A stretch of DNA of 64,000 nt from JBCCXZ01 sp965228005 (GCA_965228005.1 CBDDGV010000003.1:62001-126000), one strand, 5' to 3'; positions 17,026 to 25,571 are shown, counted from the first letter of the stretch. A program made the numbers and translations. The notes: generated by a model not told the origin, from the letters alone.

Positions 17026-19209
17026 ATGAATCAACCGTTGCGACTCGTCCTGGTTCTGCACAACCACCAGCCCATCGGCAACTTTGACGGGGTGTGTGAG
17101 GAGGCGTACCAGGACAGCTACCTGCCGTTCCTGGACGTGTTCGAGCGGTTCTCGAACGTGCGGATCGCGTTGCACACGAGCGGGTCGTTGATCGAGTGGA
17201 TCGAGCGTCGGCACCCGGAGTACCTCGACCGACTAGCGGCGCTGGCGCAGGCGGGGCGGATCGAGATCGTCGGCGGGGCGTTCTTCGAGCCGATCTTGAC
17301 GATGATCCCGGCCCGGGACCGGGTGGGGCAGATCCGCAGCTACAAGCACTGGTTGGAGAACCGGCTCTCGACGAGCGTGCGCGGCATGTGGGTGCCGGAG
17401 CGGGTGTGGGAGCAGACGCTCACCTCCGACATGGCCGAAGCGGAGATGGAGTTCACGATCCTCGACGACTTCCACTTCAAGAAGGCGGGGATGCGCGACG
17501 ACCAACTCGACGGCTACTACGTGACCGAAGACGACGGCCGGCTGCTGCGGGTGTTCCCGGGGAGCGAGCGCCTGCGGTACCTGCTCCCGTTCCGTCCGCC
17601 GCACGAGACGATCGATTTCCTGCGTTCGGTCGCCGAGCGCCGGCCCGGCGCCGTGATGGTGTTCGGCGACGACGGCGAGAAGTTCGGCACCTGGCCGGGC
17701 ACGAAGGAACACGTCTACGACCGGGGCTGGCTTTCGGACTTCTTTGGTGCGCTGGAAGCGAACAGCGAGTGGCTGCAGACGACCACGCCGAGCGAGGCGA
17801 TCGAATCGGTTCCGCCGCTGGGCAAGCTCTACATCCCCGAGGCGAGCTACCGCGAGATGACCGAGTGGGCGTTGCCCGCGGCGCGCATCTCGGAGTACGA
17901 GGACATCCAGCACTGGCTGGAAGATCAGGGGAACTGGGACCGGGTGCAGCCGTTCATGCGGGGCGGCTACTGGCGGAACTTCAAGGTGAAGTACCCCGAA
18001 ACGAACACGATGTACTGCCGCATGCAGATGGTGAGCCGGCGGGTGGACGAGGCCGCCTCGGCGGGCGTGCCGGAAGACGTGATTGAACAGGCCCGGCTGG
18101 ACCTGTACCGCGGGCAGTGCAACTGCAGCTACTGGCACGGGGCGTTCGGCGGGATCTATCTGCCGCACCTGCGGAACGCGGTGTTCGAGCACCTCATCGC
18201 GGCCGAGAACCTGCTGGACGAGGCCGAGGGCCGGGGCCGCAGCGGCTCCGGGACGCAGTGGGTGGAGCTGACCAGCGAGGACTACAACCTCGACGGCCGC
18301 CCCGAAGCGCGTCTGGCGAACAACCGGATGAGCGTGCTGGTCTCGCCGGCCGAGGGCGGGCAGATCTACGAGCTCGACGTGCGGGCGATCCGGCACAACC
18401 TGGCGGCGACGCTGGGGCGTCGGCCGGAGGCGTACCACCGCAAGGTGCTCGGCGGCGAGAACGCCGGCGGCGGCGACGTGGCGAGCATCCACGACCGCGT
18501 GGTGTTCAAGCAGGAGGGGCTCGACCAGCGCGTGCAGTACGACCACTGGGAGCGGAACTCGCTGGTGGACCACTTCTACCCGGAGGGCGTGCCCTGCGGC
18601 GACGTTGTTTCGGGGGTCGCCGAGGAGCTGGGTGATTTCGTCACCGGCGGGTTCGAGGCGAAGCTCCGCCGGAGTGAGGGCCGCGTGCAGCTGCAAATGA
18701 CCCGTACCGGGCTGGTGCAGGGTCAGCAGGTGCGGATGACCAAGGGGGTGTCGCTCAACGCGGACAGCAACCAGTTGGAGATCGCCTACCTGCTCGAGGG
18801 CCTCTCGGGCGCGGAGCGGTTCCAGTTTGCACCGGAGCTGAACATCGCGGGGCTGCCCTCTGGAGCGGATGACCGCTACTTCCGCACCGGTGCGGGCGAA
18901 CGGCTCGGCGGGCTCGGCGAGCAGCTCGACCTGGGCGGTATTACCGAGCTGGGGCTCGTCGACGAGTGGCTCGGCATCGACGTGGGGGTGGGCTTCGGCC
19001 AGCCGACGGCGGTTTGGACCTACCCGGTGGAGACGGTCAGCCAATCGGAAGCCGGGTTCGAGCTGGTGCACCAATCGGTGGCGGTGGTGCCGCACTGGTC
19101 GGTGGTGCCGGACGCCGAGGGGCGTTGGAGCGTGACCGCCCAGCTCACCCTCGACACGCAGCGTGCCGAGCAAAGGGCCCAGCCGACGCCGGCCGTGGTG
19201 ACCGTCTAG
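17026..19209 (+). CDS. Glycoside hydrolase family 57 (amylase/4-alpha-glucanotransferase-like)
   Basis: The 727-residue protein has GH57 motifs in order: HNHQP (12-16), GGAFFEPIL, WVPERVWE (about 122-129, containing the expected nucleophile Glu), and FGDDGEKFG (about 213-221, containing the expected acid/base Asp). The C-terminal half is a long beta-rich DUF1925/DUF1926-like region, as in Thermococcus 4-alpha-glucanotransferase. It probably remodels alpha-glucan made by GlgA upstream. Catalytic residues are assigned by family analogy. Its stop shares the CTAG tetranucleotide with the stop of bioD on the other strand. Confidence 0.87.
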   Translation: MNQPLRLVLVLHNHQPIGNFDGVCEEAYQDSYLPFLDVFERFSNVRIALHTSGSLIEWIERRHPEYLDRLAALAQAGRIEIVGGAFFEPILTMIPARDRVGQIRSYKHWLENRLSTSVRGMWVPERVWEQTLTSDMAEAEMEFTILDDFHFKKAGMRDDQLDGYYVTEDDGRLLRVFPGSERLRYLLPFRPPHETIDFLRSVAERRPGAVMVFGDDGEKFGTWPGTKEHVYDRGWLSDFFGALEANSEWLQTTTPSEAIESVPPLGKLYIPEASYREMTEWALPAARISEYEDIQHWLEDQGNWDRVQPFMRGGYWRNFKVKYPETNTMYCRMQMVSRRVDEAASAGVPEDVIEQARLDLYRGQCNCSYWHGAFGGIYLPHLRNAVFEHLIAAENLLDEAEGRGRSGSGTQWVELTSEDYNLDGRPEARLANNRMSVLVSPAEGGQIYELDVRAIRHNLAATLGRRPEAYHRKVLGGENAGGGDVASIHDRVVFKQEGLDQRVQYDHWERNSLVDHFYPEGVPCGDVVSGVAEELGDFVTGGFEAKLRRSEGRVQLQMTRTGLVQGQQVRMTKGVSLNADSNQLEIAYLLEGLSGAERFQFAPELNIAGLPSGADDRYFRTGAGERLGGLGEQLDLGGITELGLVDEWLGIDVGVGFGQPTAVWTYPVETVSQSEAGFELVHQSVAVVPHWSVVPDAEGRWSVTAQLTLDTQRAEQRAQPTPAVVTV

Positions 19210-19937
19210 CTCTCCGCCGGGGTGAAGAACACGCCCGGGTCTCGCGGCCGGGCGGCTTGTGCGGCTGCTCTCCAGTCGATGGGCGGATCGAACGCCGCAC
19301 CCCCGTGGGCGACAGCGCCCAGCAGCAGGCGATCGCAACGGCCGGCGAGTTCTTCCGCGTTGGTCGCGAGGCTGGCGTCGCCCTCGCCGGCAGCGGATTG
19401 GTTAAGGACTACCCCGGCGATCGACAGCGGTCGGGGGTAGGCCGACGCGGTCACGAGCGTTTGCAGCGTGGTGTTGATCACGCCGAGCTGGTTCGCGGCG
19501 ACGACGACCAGTGGCAGCCCCAGGTCGGCGGCGAGGTCGGCGTTGGAAAGGCCCTCGGCCAGCGGTGAGAGCAACCCGCCGGCGCCCTCGACGATCACGG
19601 CCTCGAAGCGTTCTTGCCAGAACCGCAGGCCGTTGCGCATGAGTTCGAGATCGATCTGACGGCCCTCGGCGCGGGCGGCGACGGGCGGGGCGACAGGCAG
19701 CTCGAACCGTTGGGGGCAGACGTCTTCGAGCGTCGCGGGCCGGCCGGCGGCTTCCCAGAGCAGCTCTGCGTCGTCGCTCACGAGCATGCCGTCCTCGCTG
19801 CGGCAGCCGCTGGCGACGGGCTTGTAGACGCCGACTGTCACGCCGTTCTGCGAGAGCTGCCGGGCGATCATCGCGGCGACGTGCGTCTTGCCGACTTCGG
19901 TGTTGGTGCCGGTGATGAACAGGCCCCAGGGCGTCAT
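19206..19937 (-). CDS. bioD: Dethiobiotin synthetase
   Basis: The 243-residue protein catalyses ATP-dependent ring closure of DAPA to dethiobiotin in biotin synthesis. It has the P-loop GTNTEVGKT (10-18), YKPVASGC (substrate-binding Lys), and the VEGAGGLLSPL motif. The ATG at 19937 gives the normal N terminus MTPWGLFITGTNTEVGKT; a longer upstream frame is not BioD-like. No other bio genes are adjacent. It lies 32 bp downstream of the aroE-like gene and is probably cotranscribed with it. Confidence 0.92.
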   Translation of the reverse strand: MTPWGLFITGTNTEVGKTHVAAMIARQLSQNGVTVGVYKPVASGCRSEDGMLVSDDAELLWEAAGRPATLEDVCPQRFELPVAPPVAARAEGRQIDLELMRNGLRFWQERFEAVIVEGAGGLLSPLAEGLSNADLAADLGLPLVVVAANQLGVINTTLQTLVTASAYPRPLSIAGVVLNQSAAGEGDASLATNAEELAGRCDRLLLGAVAHGGAAFDPPIDWRAAAQAARPRDPGVFFTPAES

Positions 19938-19969
19938 GGCGGGCTGTGCGGGGCTTGAGCGGTGTGGGG

Positions 19970-20824
19970 CTACAGCACGAGGAACTCTTCGACCGCCTCG
20001 CGCATCACCGTGCGGTCGGCGGAGGCGCCGGTCCAGATCTCGAACGCGAGCGCGGCCTGTTCGATCAGCAGCGTCAGGCCGTCGACCGTGGCGAAGCCGC
20101 ACTCGTCGGCGCGGGCGAGCAGGGGCGTGTGCGGAGGGTTGTACAGCACGTCGGCCACGGTCGACTTGGGGGCGAGGCCTTCGAGGGATACCTCGAGCGG
20201 CCCATCGTCGGGCCGGCCGAGCGGGGTGGCGTTGATCAGCACGCGGCTGCCCTCGACGGCCCGCAGCGGGGCGTCGGCTTCCCAGGGCAGCACGGTGCAG
20301 GAGCCGAGGGGGGTTTCGTCGGTCAGCCGGGCGGCGAACTTCTCGGTTTCGTCCTGCCGACGGGTCACGAAAGCCAATTCCTGCACCTCGACCGAGGCGA
20401 GCTCGGCGGCGATCGACTTGGCGACGCGGCCGGCCCCGAGCACGGTGACCTTCGCCCCGGTGAGCGGGCCGTGCTGCTCGAGCAGGTGGCGGAGGGCCCG
20501 GCCCTCGGTGTTGTAGCCGCGGAGCCGGCCGTCGGTTTGGGCGACGCAGTTCACCTGGCCGCTGATGCGGGCGGCGTCGCCCAGTTCTTCCAGGTAGGGG
20601 AGCACCCGGGCCCGGTGGGGCGGGGCGAGCATCACGCCGCGGAAGCCGAAGATCCGCGCCCCGCGGAGGGCGCCCTCGAAGTCGACCGCCGAGACCTCGA
20701 ACGTGAGGAACCGCCAGTCGAGGTGCGCCGCGTCGAAGGCCTGCTCCAGCATGTACTGCGTGGGGTTCCCGGCGACGGGGTCGCCCATCAGGCAGCAGAC
20801 GTCTTGCTGGGATTGGGTACTCAA
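19970..20824 (-). CDS. Shikimate dehydrogenase-like protein with altered active site
   Basis: The 284-residue protein has the overall AroE layout: N-terminal substrate domain, SGQVNCV (like SGAVNT), GYNTEG (like NTDG), Rossmann motif VLGAGRVAKS (128-137), INATPLG, and a C-terminal LLIEQAALAFEIWTG. However, the catalytic segment usually NVTxPxK reads VMLAPPH (64-70), so the catalytic lysine is His70, the Asp of NTD is Glu107, and the shikimate-binding serines of HSxSP are absent (VAGNP). It may use another substrate or no longer be a shikimate dehydrogenase. Family is sure; function is not. Confidence 0.8.
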   Translation of the reverse strand: MSTQSQQDVCCLMGDPVAGNPTQYMLEQAFDAAHLDWRFLTFEVSAVDFEGALRGARIFGFRGVMLAPPHRARVLPYLEELGDAARISGQVNCVAQTDGRLRGYNTEGRALRHLLEQHGPLTGAKVTVLGAGRVAKSIAAELASVEVQELAFVTRRQDETEKFAARLTDETPLGSCTVLPWEADAPLRAVEGSRVLINATPLGRPDDGPLEVSLEGLAPKSTVADVLYNPPHTPLLARADECGFATVDGLTLLIEQAALAFEIWTGASADRTVMREAVEEFLVL

Positions 20825-21253
20825 GCGGCGCGGGCCTCCGGTGAGGAGTCGAGCGTGGGGGGCCGAAAGGCCGCCATTCTCGCCGGATCAGAGCGTGAGT
20901 TCAACGCCGCCGAACCGCGGGGCGATCGGGCCTGAGGCCGCGTCCACTCGTTTTCTCGATGGATCGCGGCACAAAGAGCGATGGATCGCCACACCGGTCG
21001 TGCCGATGACATCGCGGAGCGGGCCTCACGACTCGTTTTCGGGCCCCTGCGCGAACCCGGGGCTGGCTGTTGGAGTCCTGCCAAGTGCTCTGGCCCGTAT
21101 TCAGCGAGAAAACTAGAAGCACCGCCTCAAGAAAACGCCCGGAACTGCTGCGGCCGAGGCCCCGCGGGGCCCGTGTAACACCCGGCGGGCGACGCCGCTT
21201 GATAGCAGTAACAGGCAAACCTTCCGACCAGTGGCCTAAAAGGAGGCCCCCCA
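20825..21253. other. Intergenic region between aroE-like gene and small ORF
   Basis: About 430 bp without a convincing gene or RNA. It should contain the promoter of the minus-strand aroE-like/bioD pair. I see no strong terminator or repeat in it. Confidence 0.35.
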
Positions 21254-21361
21254 ATGTTGGCATTCGAGAGCACCGGAGAGACGAGCGGCAGCAGCATCCT
21301 CGCCGAGACGTTCGAAGAGGAGCGGGACGAGGTGGTCCGCTACTTACCGCACACCGACTGA
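21254..21361 (+). CDS. Possible 35-residue small protein
   Basis: A strong AGGAGG is followed after 8 bases by an ATG opening a 35-codon frame (MLAFESTGETSGSSILAETF, then a Glu/Arg-rich helix ending YLPHTD). The ILAETFEEE segment vaguely recalls the last helix of ferritin-like DUF892 (YciE/YciF) proteins, so it could be a remnant or an independent small gene. The ribosome-binding site is the main support. Downstream lies repeat sequence. Confidence 0.35.
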   Translation: MLAFESTGETSGSSILAETFEEERDEVVRYLPHTD

Positions 21362-21365
21362 AGTC

Positions 21366-21400
21366 GATTGCGGAATGCGGATTTCGGATTGCGGAATGGG
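21366..21400. repeat. Direct-repeat element (GATTGCGGAATG type)
   Basis: Two near copies of GATTGCGGAATG separated by CGGATTTCG form a short low-complexity repeat directly after the small ORF. Such GCGGATTGCGGAAT strings look like a dispersed planctomycete repeat, but only one site is visible here. Confidence 0.4.
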
Positions 21401-21488
21401 GTGAGCCAGCAGTGGCGCCCTCCTCATGCCGAAGGCCTGGAACAACGAAGCCCGGGGTCGCTTCTGTGCGACGCCTGAGGCGTAGGGT

Positions 21489-21599
21489 TTAGGTCAAGGC
21501 GGATTGAGCCTGCGGCTCTCTGCGCCCTCTGCGGTTCAAAGCAATCAAGCCCAGCAGCAAGAATGTCACGCCGGCCGGTTCGGGTACGGCGGCTGGTTC
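21489..21599 (-). pseudogene. Remnant C-terminus of a PEP-CTERM protein
   Basis: The minus strand reads EPAAVPEPAGVTFLLLGLIA, then LNRRGRRE, then stop: a complete PEP-CTERM tail with the VPEP motif, hydrophobic segment and Arg-rich end. Upstream the frame has no plausible secreted domain and soon runs through the start of the opposing PadR gene, so the rest of the protein is missing. The Arg-rich part is built from a CTCTGCG-type repeat (21516-21536). Confidence 0.6.
21516..21536. repeat. CTCTGCG-type short repeat
   Basis: Two direct copies of CTCTGCG (21518-21524 and 21528-21534) within CTCTCTGCGCCCTCTGCGG, read on the other strand, encode RRGRRE in the PEP-CTERM remnant. The motif resembles a dispersed repeat of planctomycete intergenic DNA; that is from memory and was not checked. 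Confidence 0.35.
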
Positions 21600-21726
21600 A
21601 CTAGTCTCTCGTCTGCTTACCTCTGCCACGCTACTTGTGCCTCGAGGCCAACCCCTTGCATTTCTATGGGAGTGCCGGTAGGATTCCCCTAGAAACACAA
21701 GGGAACGTCCTCCGGAGCCTAACCCC

Positions 21727-22083
21727 GTGGCTGCACAGAAGCAAAAAGAGAAGACCGAGCTGCTGCGCGGCACGCTCGACATGCTGATCCTCAGGACGCT
21801 CAGCGGCGGCAAGATGCACGGCTACGCCATCGCCAGGCACATCCAGCAGGTCAGCCGCGACGTGCTCGTCGTGGAGGAGGGGTCGCTCTACCCGGCGCTG
21901 CACCGCATGGCGCGACGCGGCCTGATCGATCACGAGTGGGGCGTCTCCGAATCGAACCGCAGGGCGAAGTACTACCGCATCACGCCCAGCGGCCGCAAGC
22001 AGCTGAGCGCCGAGACCCGGCGGTGGAACTCGTTTGCCGGAGCGGTCGCGGTGGTGCTCAATCCTTCCGCGGCGGAGGCCTAG
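21727..22083 (+). CDS. PadR-family transcriptional regulator
   Basis: The 118-residue protein has the PadR winged-helix signature: LLRGTLDMLILRTLSGGKMHGYAIA at the N terminus, VEEGSLYPALHRMARRGLI in the wing region, and RAKYYRITPSGRKQL. It is followed after 2 bp by a permease-prefix protein, the recurrent PadR/ADOP-type pairing. The start is GTG with no strong ribosome-binding site. It probably represses its own operon; the ligand is unknown. Confidence 0.88.
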   Translation: MAAQKQKEKTELLRGTLDMLILRTLSGGKMHGYAIARHIQQVSRDVLVVEEGSLYPALHRMARRGLIDHEWGVSESNRRAKYYRITPSGRKQLSAETRRWNSFAGAVAVVLNPSAAEA

Positions 22084-22085
22084 CC

Positions 22086-22637
22086 ATGCATCTACAAGGG
22101 GCTATCGGCCGGCTGTGGACCAAGGACGCCTGGCGGTCGGCTGCGGAGGTCGACGCCGACATCCGCGACGAGTTTGAGTTCCACATCGCGATGCGGACCG
22201 AAGACAACCTGAGCCAAGGCATGTCGCCCGACGAGGCCCGGAGCGAGGCCGAGGCGAAGTTCGGCGACTTCGAGTCGAGCCGGAATGCCTGCCGCAAGAT
22301 CGACCTGGGGCCGCGCCTGCTGATGCAGAAGCTGCAGGTGGCCCTGTTGGTAGCGCTGGCCGCCGCGGTGGCATACCAGGCGGTTGAGAACGTCCGACTC
22401 CGTGCACGTGCTGCCGATGAGATCGCGTCGCTCACCCGCACCGTGGAGCAGTTGCGGTCCTCGGGCCGCCACCTAGCGATCGGCGAGCGGGCCGCCGCGG
22501 GAGGGTTTTCGGCAGTCGATGGTCAAGAGACGGCGTCGGCGGCTTCGTTGCATGTTCCGCTGCCGGACGACTGGGGGCGGGAGCGGCGTTCGTTGGCGGA
22601 GCCGTGGTGTGATTGGGGCAAGCTCTCCAGCGAGTAG
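22086..22637 (+). CDS. Permease-prefix domain membrane protein
   Basis: The 183-residue protein begins with a permease prefix domain (DADIRDEFEFHIAMRTEDNL, then GMSPDEARSEAEAKFGD), which normally precedes MacB/FtsX-type ABC permeases in ADOP systems. Here it is followed only by one transmembrane helix (about 82-99), a coiled coil (ADEIASLTRTVEQLRS) and a short tail, with no permease core. It is coupled to PadR. It may sense or modulate a membrane partner rather than transport; that is inference. Confidence 0.7.
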   Translation: MHLQGAIGRLWTKDAWRSAAEVDADIRDEFEFHIAMRTEDNLSQGMSPDEARSEAEAKFGDFESSRNACRKIDLGPRLLMQKLQVALLVALAAAVAYQAVENVRLRARAADEIASLTRTVEQLRSSGRHLAIGERAAAGGFSAVDGQETASAASLHVPLPDDWGRERRSLAEPWCDWGKLSSE

Positions 22638-22697
22638 TGTCGAGCCCCGGCGTCAATGTGGCTCTTTCAATTCTCAAGAACGATAAGGAGCGAGGCG

Positions 22698-23828
22698 ATG
22701 ACGGCTTTGAAGCGGTGGCGACTGGGGGCGGCCCTGCTGCTGGCTGCCGGGGCTTGCACGGCCCATGCCAAGACGGAGTTGCTGAAGCACGACGACGGCG
22801 CGCAGGACGGCAAGCTCAGCATGACCGGCGAGGGGCACGCGGTGCGGTTCGAGTGCCCCGACGACGGGAAGTGGCGTGTGACCGGTATCCGGCTGCACGG
22901 CTCGCGCTACGGCACGGCGCAGGCTCCGAACGAGGACTTCAAGATCGTCATCGCGAGCGAGGACTTCCAGGAGCTTGTGGAGATCGACAAGCCTTACTCC
23001 TTGTTCAAACGCGGCAACGAGAAGTGGGTCCGCGTGGGCTTTGACCCTGTCGAGGTGCAGGGGGCGTTCCAGGTCGCCGTGTTCTTCAACCCGACCCGGA
23101 CCAAGGGCGTCTACGTCGGTATCGACGAGGACTCCTCGCCGTCGCACTCCTCAATCGTCAAGGTGTCCGACCCCGCCAAGGAGCCGAGGGAACTCGAAGG
23201 CGATTGGATGATCCGGGCTTACGTCACGGACAAGCTGGACGGGGCGAGCCAGCGGCTTCTGAGCGAGTCGGACCGGATGAAGGCCCGCGACGATGAGGAG
23301 GCCGCACGCGACGCGGAACTGCTCGGAGATGCACGGAGCATTACGCTCAAGCACGACGATGGTCCTACGGACGATTACATCAATATCAGAGAGGCGTTCT
23401 ACACGGTGCGTTTCGAGACGCCCCAAGACGTGGAAGCCTACGTGTGGCAGGTGCAGATGTACGCATCGGAGTTCGGGGGCCGGCACAACAGTGAGGAGGT
23501 GAGCGGCGACGTCTACATCCTGGACAAGAGCCGACGGATACTCAGCCGCACGACGTTCCCCTACAGCGTGGCCAGTCAGGAGCGGCAGTGGGTGGCGATC
23601 CCCACGCTGCCCACCAAGGTGGAGGGCACGTTCTACGTGAGCATCCGGACGCACGGCGCCAAGACCAAGGGGCTGTACGTGGGCTACCAGGAAGAGGCGG
23701 GGCAAGACGCGGCGTCCGCCGACGAGCGGAAGGGCGACAGGATCGCCCCCGGCGACTGGTCCAACAAATTCAGCGACATGCAGTGGCTGATCCGGGCGAA
23801 GGTGGCCGATCGGCCCGTGGTGTACTAG
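22698..23828 (+). CDS. Secreted protein with internal duplication, unknown function
   Basis: The 376-residue protein has a signal peptide (LGAALLLAAGACTAHA) and two homologous halves of about 150 residues. Each begins LLKHDDG or TLKHDDG, continues with VRFE and ends with W(M/L)IRA(Y/K)V. They are joined by a charged linker near residues 180-215. The strand-rich repeats with conserved aspartates suggest a tandem beta-sandwich, perhaps metal-binding. The ATG at 22698 has an AAGGAG site and was preferred over an upstream start. It follows the PadR/permease-prefix pair by 60 bp. I do not recognise the family. Confidence 0.7.
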   Translation: MTALKRWRLGAALLLAAGACTAHAKTELLKHDDGAQDGKLSMTGEGHAVRFECPDDGKWRVTGIRLHGSRYGTAQAPNEDFKIVIASEDFQELVEIDKPYSLFKRGNEKWVRVGFDPVEVQGAFQVAVFFNPTRTKGVYVGIDEDSSPSHSSIVKVSDPAKEPRELEGDWMIRAYVTDKLDGASQRLLSESDRMKARDDEEAARDAELLGDARSITLKHDDGPTDDYINIREAFYTVRFETPQDVEAYVWQVQMYASEFGGRHNSEEVSGDVYILDKSRRILSRTTFPYSVASQERQWVAIPTLPTKVEGTFYVSIRTHGAKTKGLYVGYQEEAGQDAASADERKGDRIAPGDWSNKFSDMQWLIRAKVADRPVVY

Positions 23829-23940
23829 AGGACTCTGCGAGCGTCGACGCGGCTGCTGCCGACTCGACGGGGTGAGGAATGCCGCTGCATGGTATGTTGG
23901 AAGTACCTGCGGCCGGGATTCCTCAGAGTTTCTCCTGATC

Positions 23941-24696
23941 TTGAACGTCGATCGCCCACTCGTTTGGCTGTTTGTCGCCGCGTCCGCGGTGCTCGACTTC
24001 GTACTGTGGCGTACGCCCGGGCGGCCCTACACGGCCGATGGGGTGCTTACCGGGCTTGTGCTGGGGCAGGTGGGCGTGCTAGCGACTTGGGCCGCGTTCT
24101 CGCGCGGGCACCGGCTGGGGCGGGCGGGAGTCTTGGTGGCGGTCACGGCGGGGCTGGCGGTCTGGACCGGCTCGGAGGCGCCGATGGGCCGCGGCGTTTG
24201 GCTCGCGGTGCTGGCCGTGTATGCCGGGTTCGTCGCCGGAGTAGCGGCGGTGGTGGACGCCGTCGCGACCCGGGCGGAGCGCGCCCCCGGTACCGGTGAG
24301 GGGTTCCGGTTGCCGCTGATGGAGTTGTTCGGCTGGACGATCGTCGCGGCGGTCGTCAGCTTTGCCGCCCGGCACATGGACTTCGGTCCGGTGCTCAAGA
24401 GCAGCGACGCGGCCTACAAGGTTGCAGCGGTGCTGCTGACGCCGCTGGCGGGCGTGTGGGTAGCCAGGTTGGGTATGCGGCGGTTCGTGTTGCCGCTCGT
24501 CGCGGCGGTAGCGGTAGCCGGGTGCCTGAGCCAGGTGGCGATTTCGCCGCGGCAGGTGTTCCGCGAGATCGTGGCCGCCCAGGCGGCATACGTGGCGCTT
24601 GCGGTGCTCTTGTGGCGGTTCTTGCGTCGGGGGGCCGCTACCACGCGGCACGACTCGGAGGGTGAACCCGCCTCCGACGCAGCCGCCGAGGCGTAG
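23941..24696 (+). CDS. Multi-pass membrane protein, unknown
   Basis: About 251 residues with six to eight hydrophobic helices (for example PLVWLFVAASAVLDFVLW, GVWLAVLAVYAGFVAGVAAVV, IVAAQAAYVALAVLLWRF) and a short acidic tail. A TTG at 23941 places the first helix at the N terminus; a GTG at 23872 would add 23 unlikely residues. It has no motif I recognise. Its last codons and stop lie inside a 24-bp hairpin repeat. Confidence 0.6.
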   Translation: MNVDRPLVWLFVAASAVLDFVLWRTPGRPYTADGVLTGLVLGQVGVLATWAAFSRGHRLGRAGVLVAVTAGLAVWTGSEAPMGRGVWLAVLAVYAGFVAGVAAVVDAVATRAERAPGTGEGFRLPLMELFGWTIVAAVVSFAARHMDFGPVLKSSDAAYKVAAVLLTPLAGVWVARLGMRRFVLPLVAAVAVAGCLSQVAISPRQVFREIVAAQAAYVALAVLLWRFLRRGAATTRHDSEGEPASDAAAEA

Positions 24697-24705
24697 CTCG
24701 GCGGC
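24682..24705. repeat. GCCGCCGA/TCGGCGGC hairpin repeat, copy C
   Basis: GCCGCCGAG-GCGTAG-CTCGGCGGC is a perfect 9-bp stem with a 6-base loop. The same loop with a compensatory stem change (GAC/GTC instead of GAG/CTC) occurs near 56.1 kb. The TAG in the loop is the stop codon of the membrane protein gene. Confidence 0.6.
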
Positions 24706-24731
24706 CAGGAACGTCGGCGGCAAGAGGCTCA

Positions 24732-25571
24732 CTACGAGCGTCGGCGACGCTGCTTTAAAAGCAACGCGGCGGCTGCGAGCAGTGCGGTCGACGGCTCAGG
24801 GATGGCACGCACGTCGGCGAAGGCATCGATCTCGGGCGTGACCGCCGGGTCGCTACCCGGGTTGGTGATCCGCACGAATGAGATACTCGACAGGCCGACG
24901 TCGGCCAGGTCGACGCCCACGCCGCCGCCGGAGCCGTCGTACGCGGCGATCACCTCATCGAACGTCAAGCCGTTGACGTCGAGGCTGGGGTCGACCGGCT
25001 TGGTGAAGTCGGCGGGCACGCTGCCGGGGGTCGAAGTGAATGGCTCGGTGATGTCGGCGTAGCTGTTGGTGGGGAAGAGCCCGTCGGCGAGCACGCCGGT
25101 GACTTCGAAGTACGTGACGTTGTCGGCGCTGACTTCAATCGTGCCGGGCTCGCCGAACACGCCGTCGACCGTGCCGTTGGGGTTGAAGTTGAAGTCGGGC
25201 GGCGGGAAGAAGCTGGCGCCGGTGAGAAAAGCGTTGCCGAAGATCAGCAGGTCGATGCCGAACGGGTTGAGGGGGTCGTCGGTTACCGGCTCGTCGAAGG
25301 AGACGACGAGCGACCCGCCGACGCCGACCGAGAAGAGCTCGTCGTCGCCGAAGGCGCCGCTGAGCGGGGTGGTGATGCTGGGAAAGCTGCTGGCGGGGCT
25401 GGAAAGACGCGTCGGTTCGCCGAGGGCCGCCGCGGGGTCGGCGAAGCCGGGGCTGGCGACGGTTCCTTGATCGAACGAAACGACGTTGTCGGCCCAAGGG
25501 TCGGCGGCAAGCGTAGTTGCACCGAAATGGGTTGCCGCGAGGGCGGCCAGCAGGATTGTGAGGCGTGTCAT
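24732..25571 (-). CDS. PEP-CTERM surface protein in B12-riboswitch operon
   Basis: The 279-residue protein has a signal peptide (LTILLAALAATHFGATTLA), a beta-rich extracellular domain (DNVVSFDQGT..., SVGVGGSLVVSFDEPVTDD, LLIFGNAFL, IEVSADNVTYFEV, SISFVRITNPGSDP) resembling the cell-surface sandwich of other secreted bacterial proteins, and a PEP-CTERM tail (IPEPSTALLAAAALLLKQRRRRS). Its start is set by GGAGG 8 bases upstream and overlaps the stop of the preceding gene (TAATG). It is the last gene of an operon whose leader carries a cobalamin riboswitch, so a role in cobalamin capture or a B12-replacing function is inferred. Confidence 0.78.
   Translation of the reverse strand: MTRLTILLAALAATHFGATTLAADPWADNVVSFDQGTVASPGFADPAAALGEPTRLSSPASSFPSITTPLSGAFGDDELFSVGVGGSLVVSFDEPVTDDPLNPFGIDLLIFGNAFLTGASFFPPPDFNFNPNGTVDGVFGEPGTIEVSADNVTYFEVTGVLADGLFPTNSYADITEPFTSTPGSVPADFTKPVDPSLDVNGLTFDEVIAAYDGSGGGVGVDLADVGLSSISFVRITNPGSDPAVTPEIDAFADVRAIPEPSTALLAAAALLLKQRRRRS

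Noticed and set aside
17233..19338. Long minus-strand open frame opposite the GH57 gene
   Set aside because: It is a GC-driven antisense frame; the plus strand encodes all GH57 motifs.
21489..21812. 107-codon minus-strand gene ending in the PEP-CTERM tail
   Set aside because: Only the last 36 codons look protein-like. The rest overlaps the start of padR and has no signal peptide, so it was kept as a remnant only.
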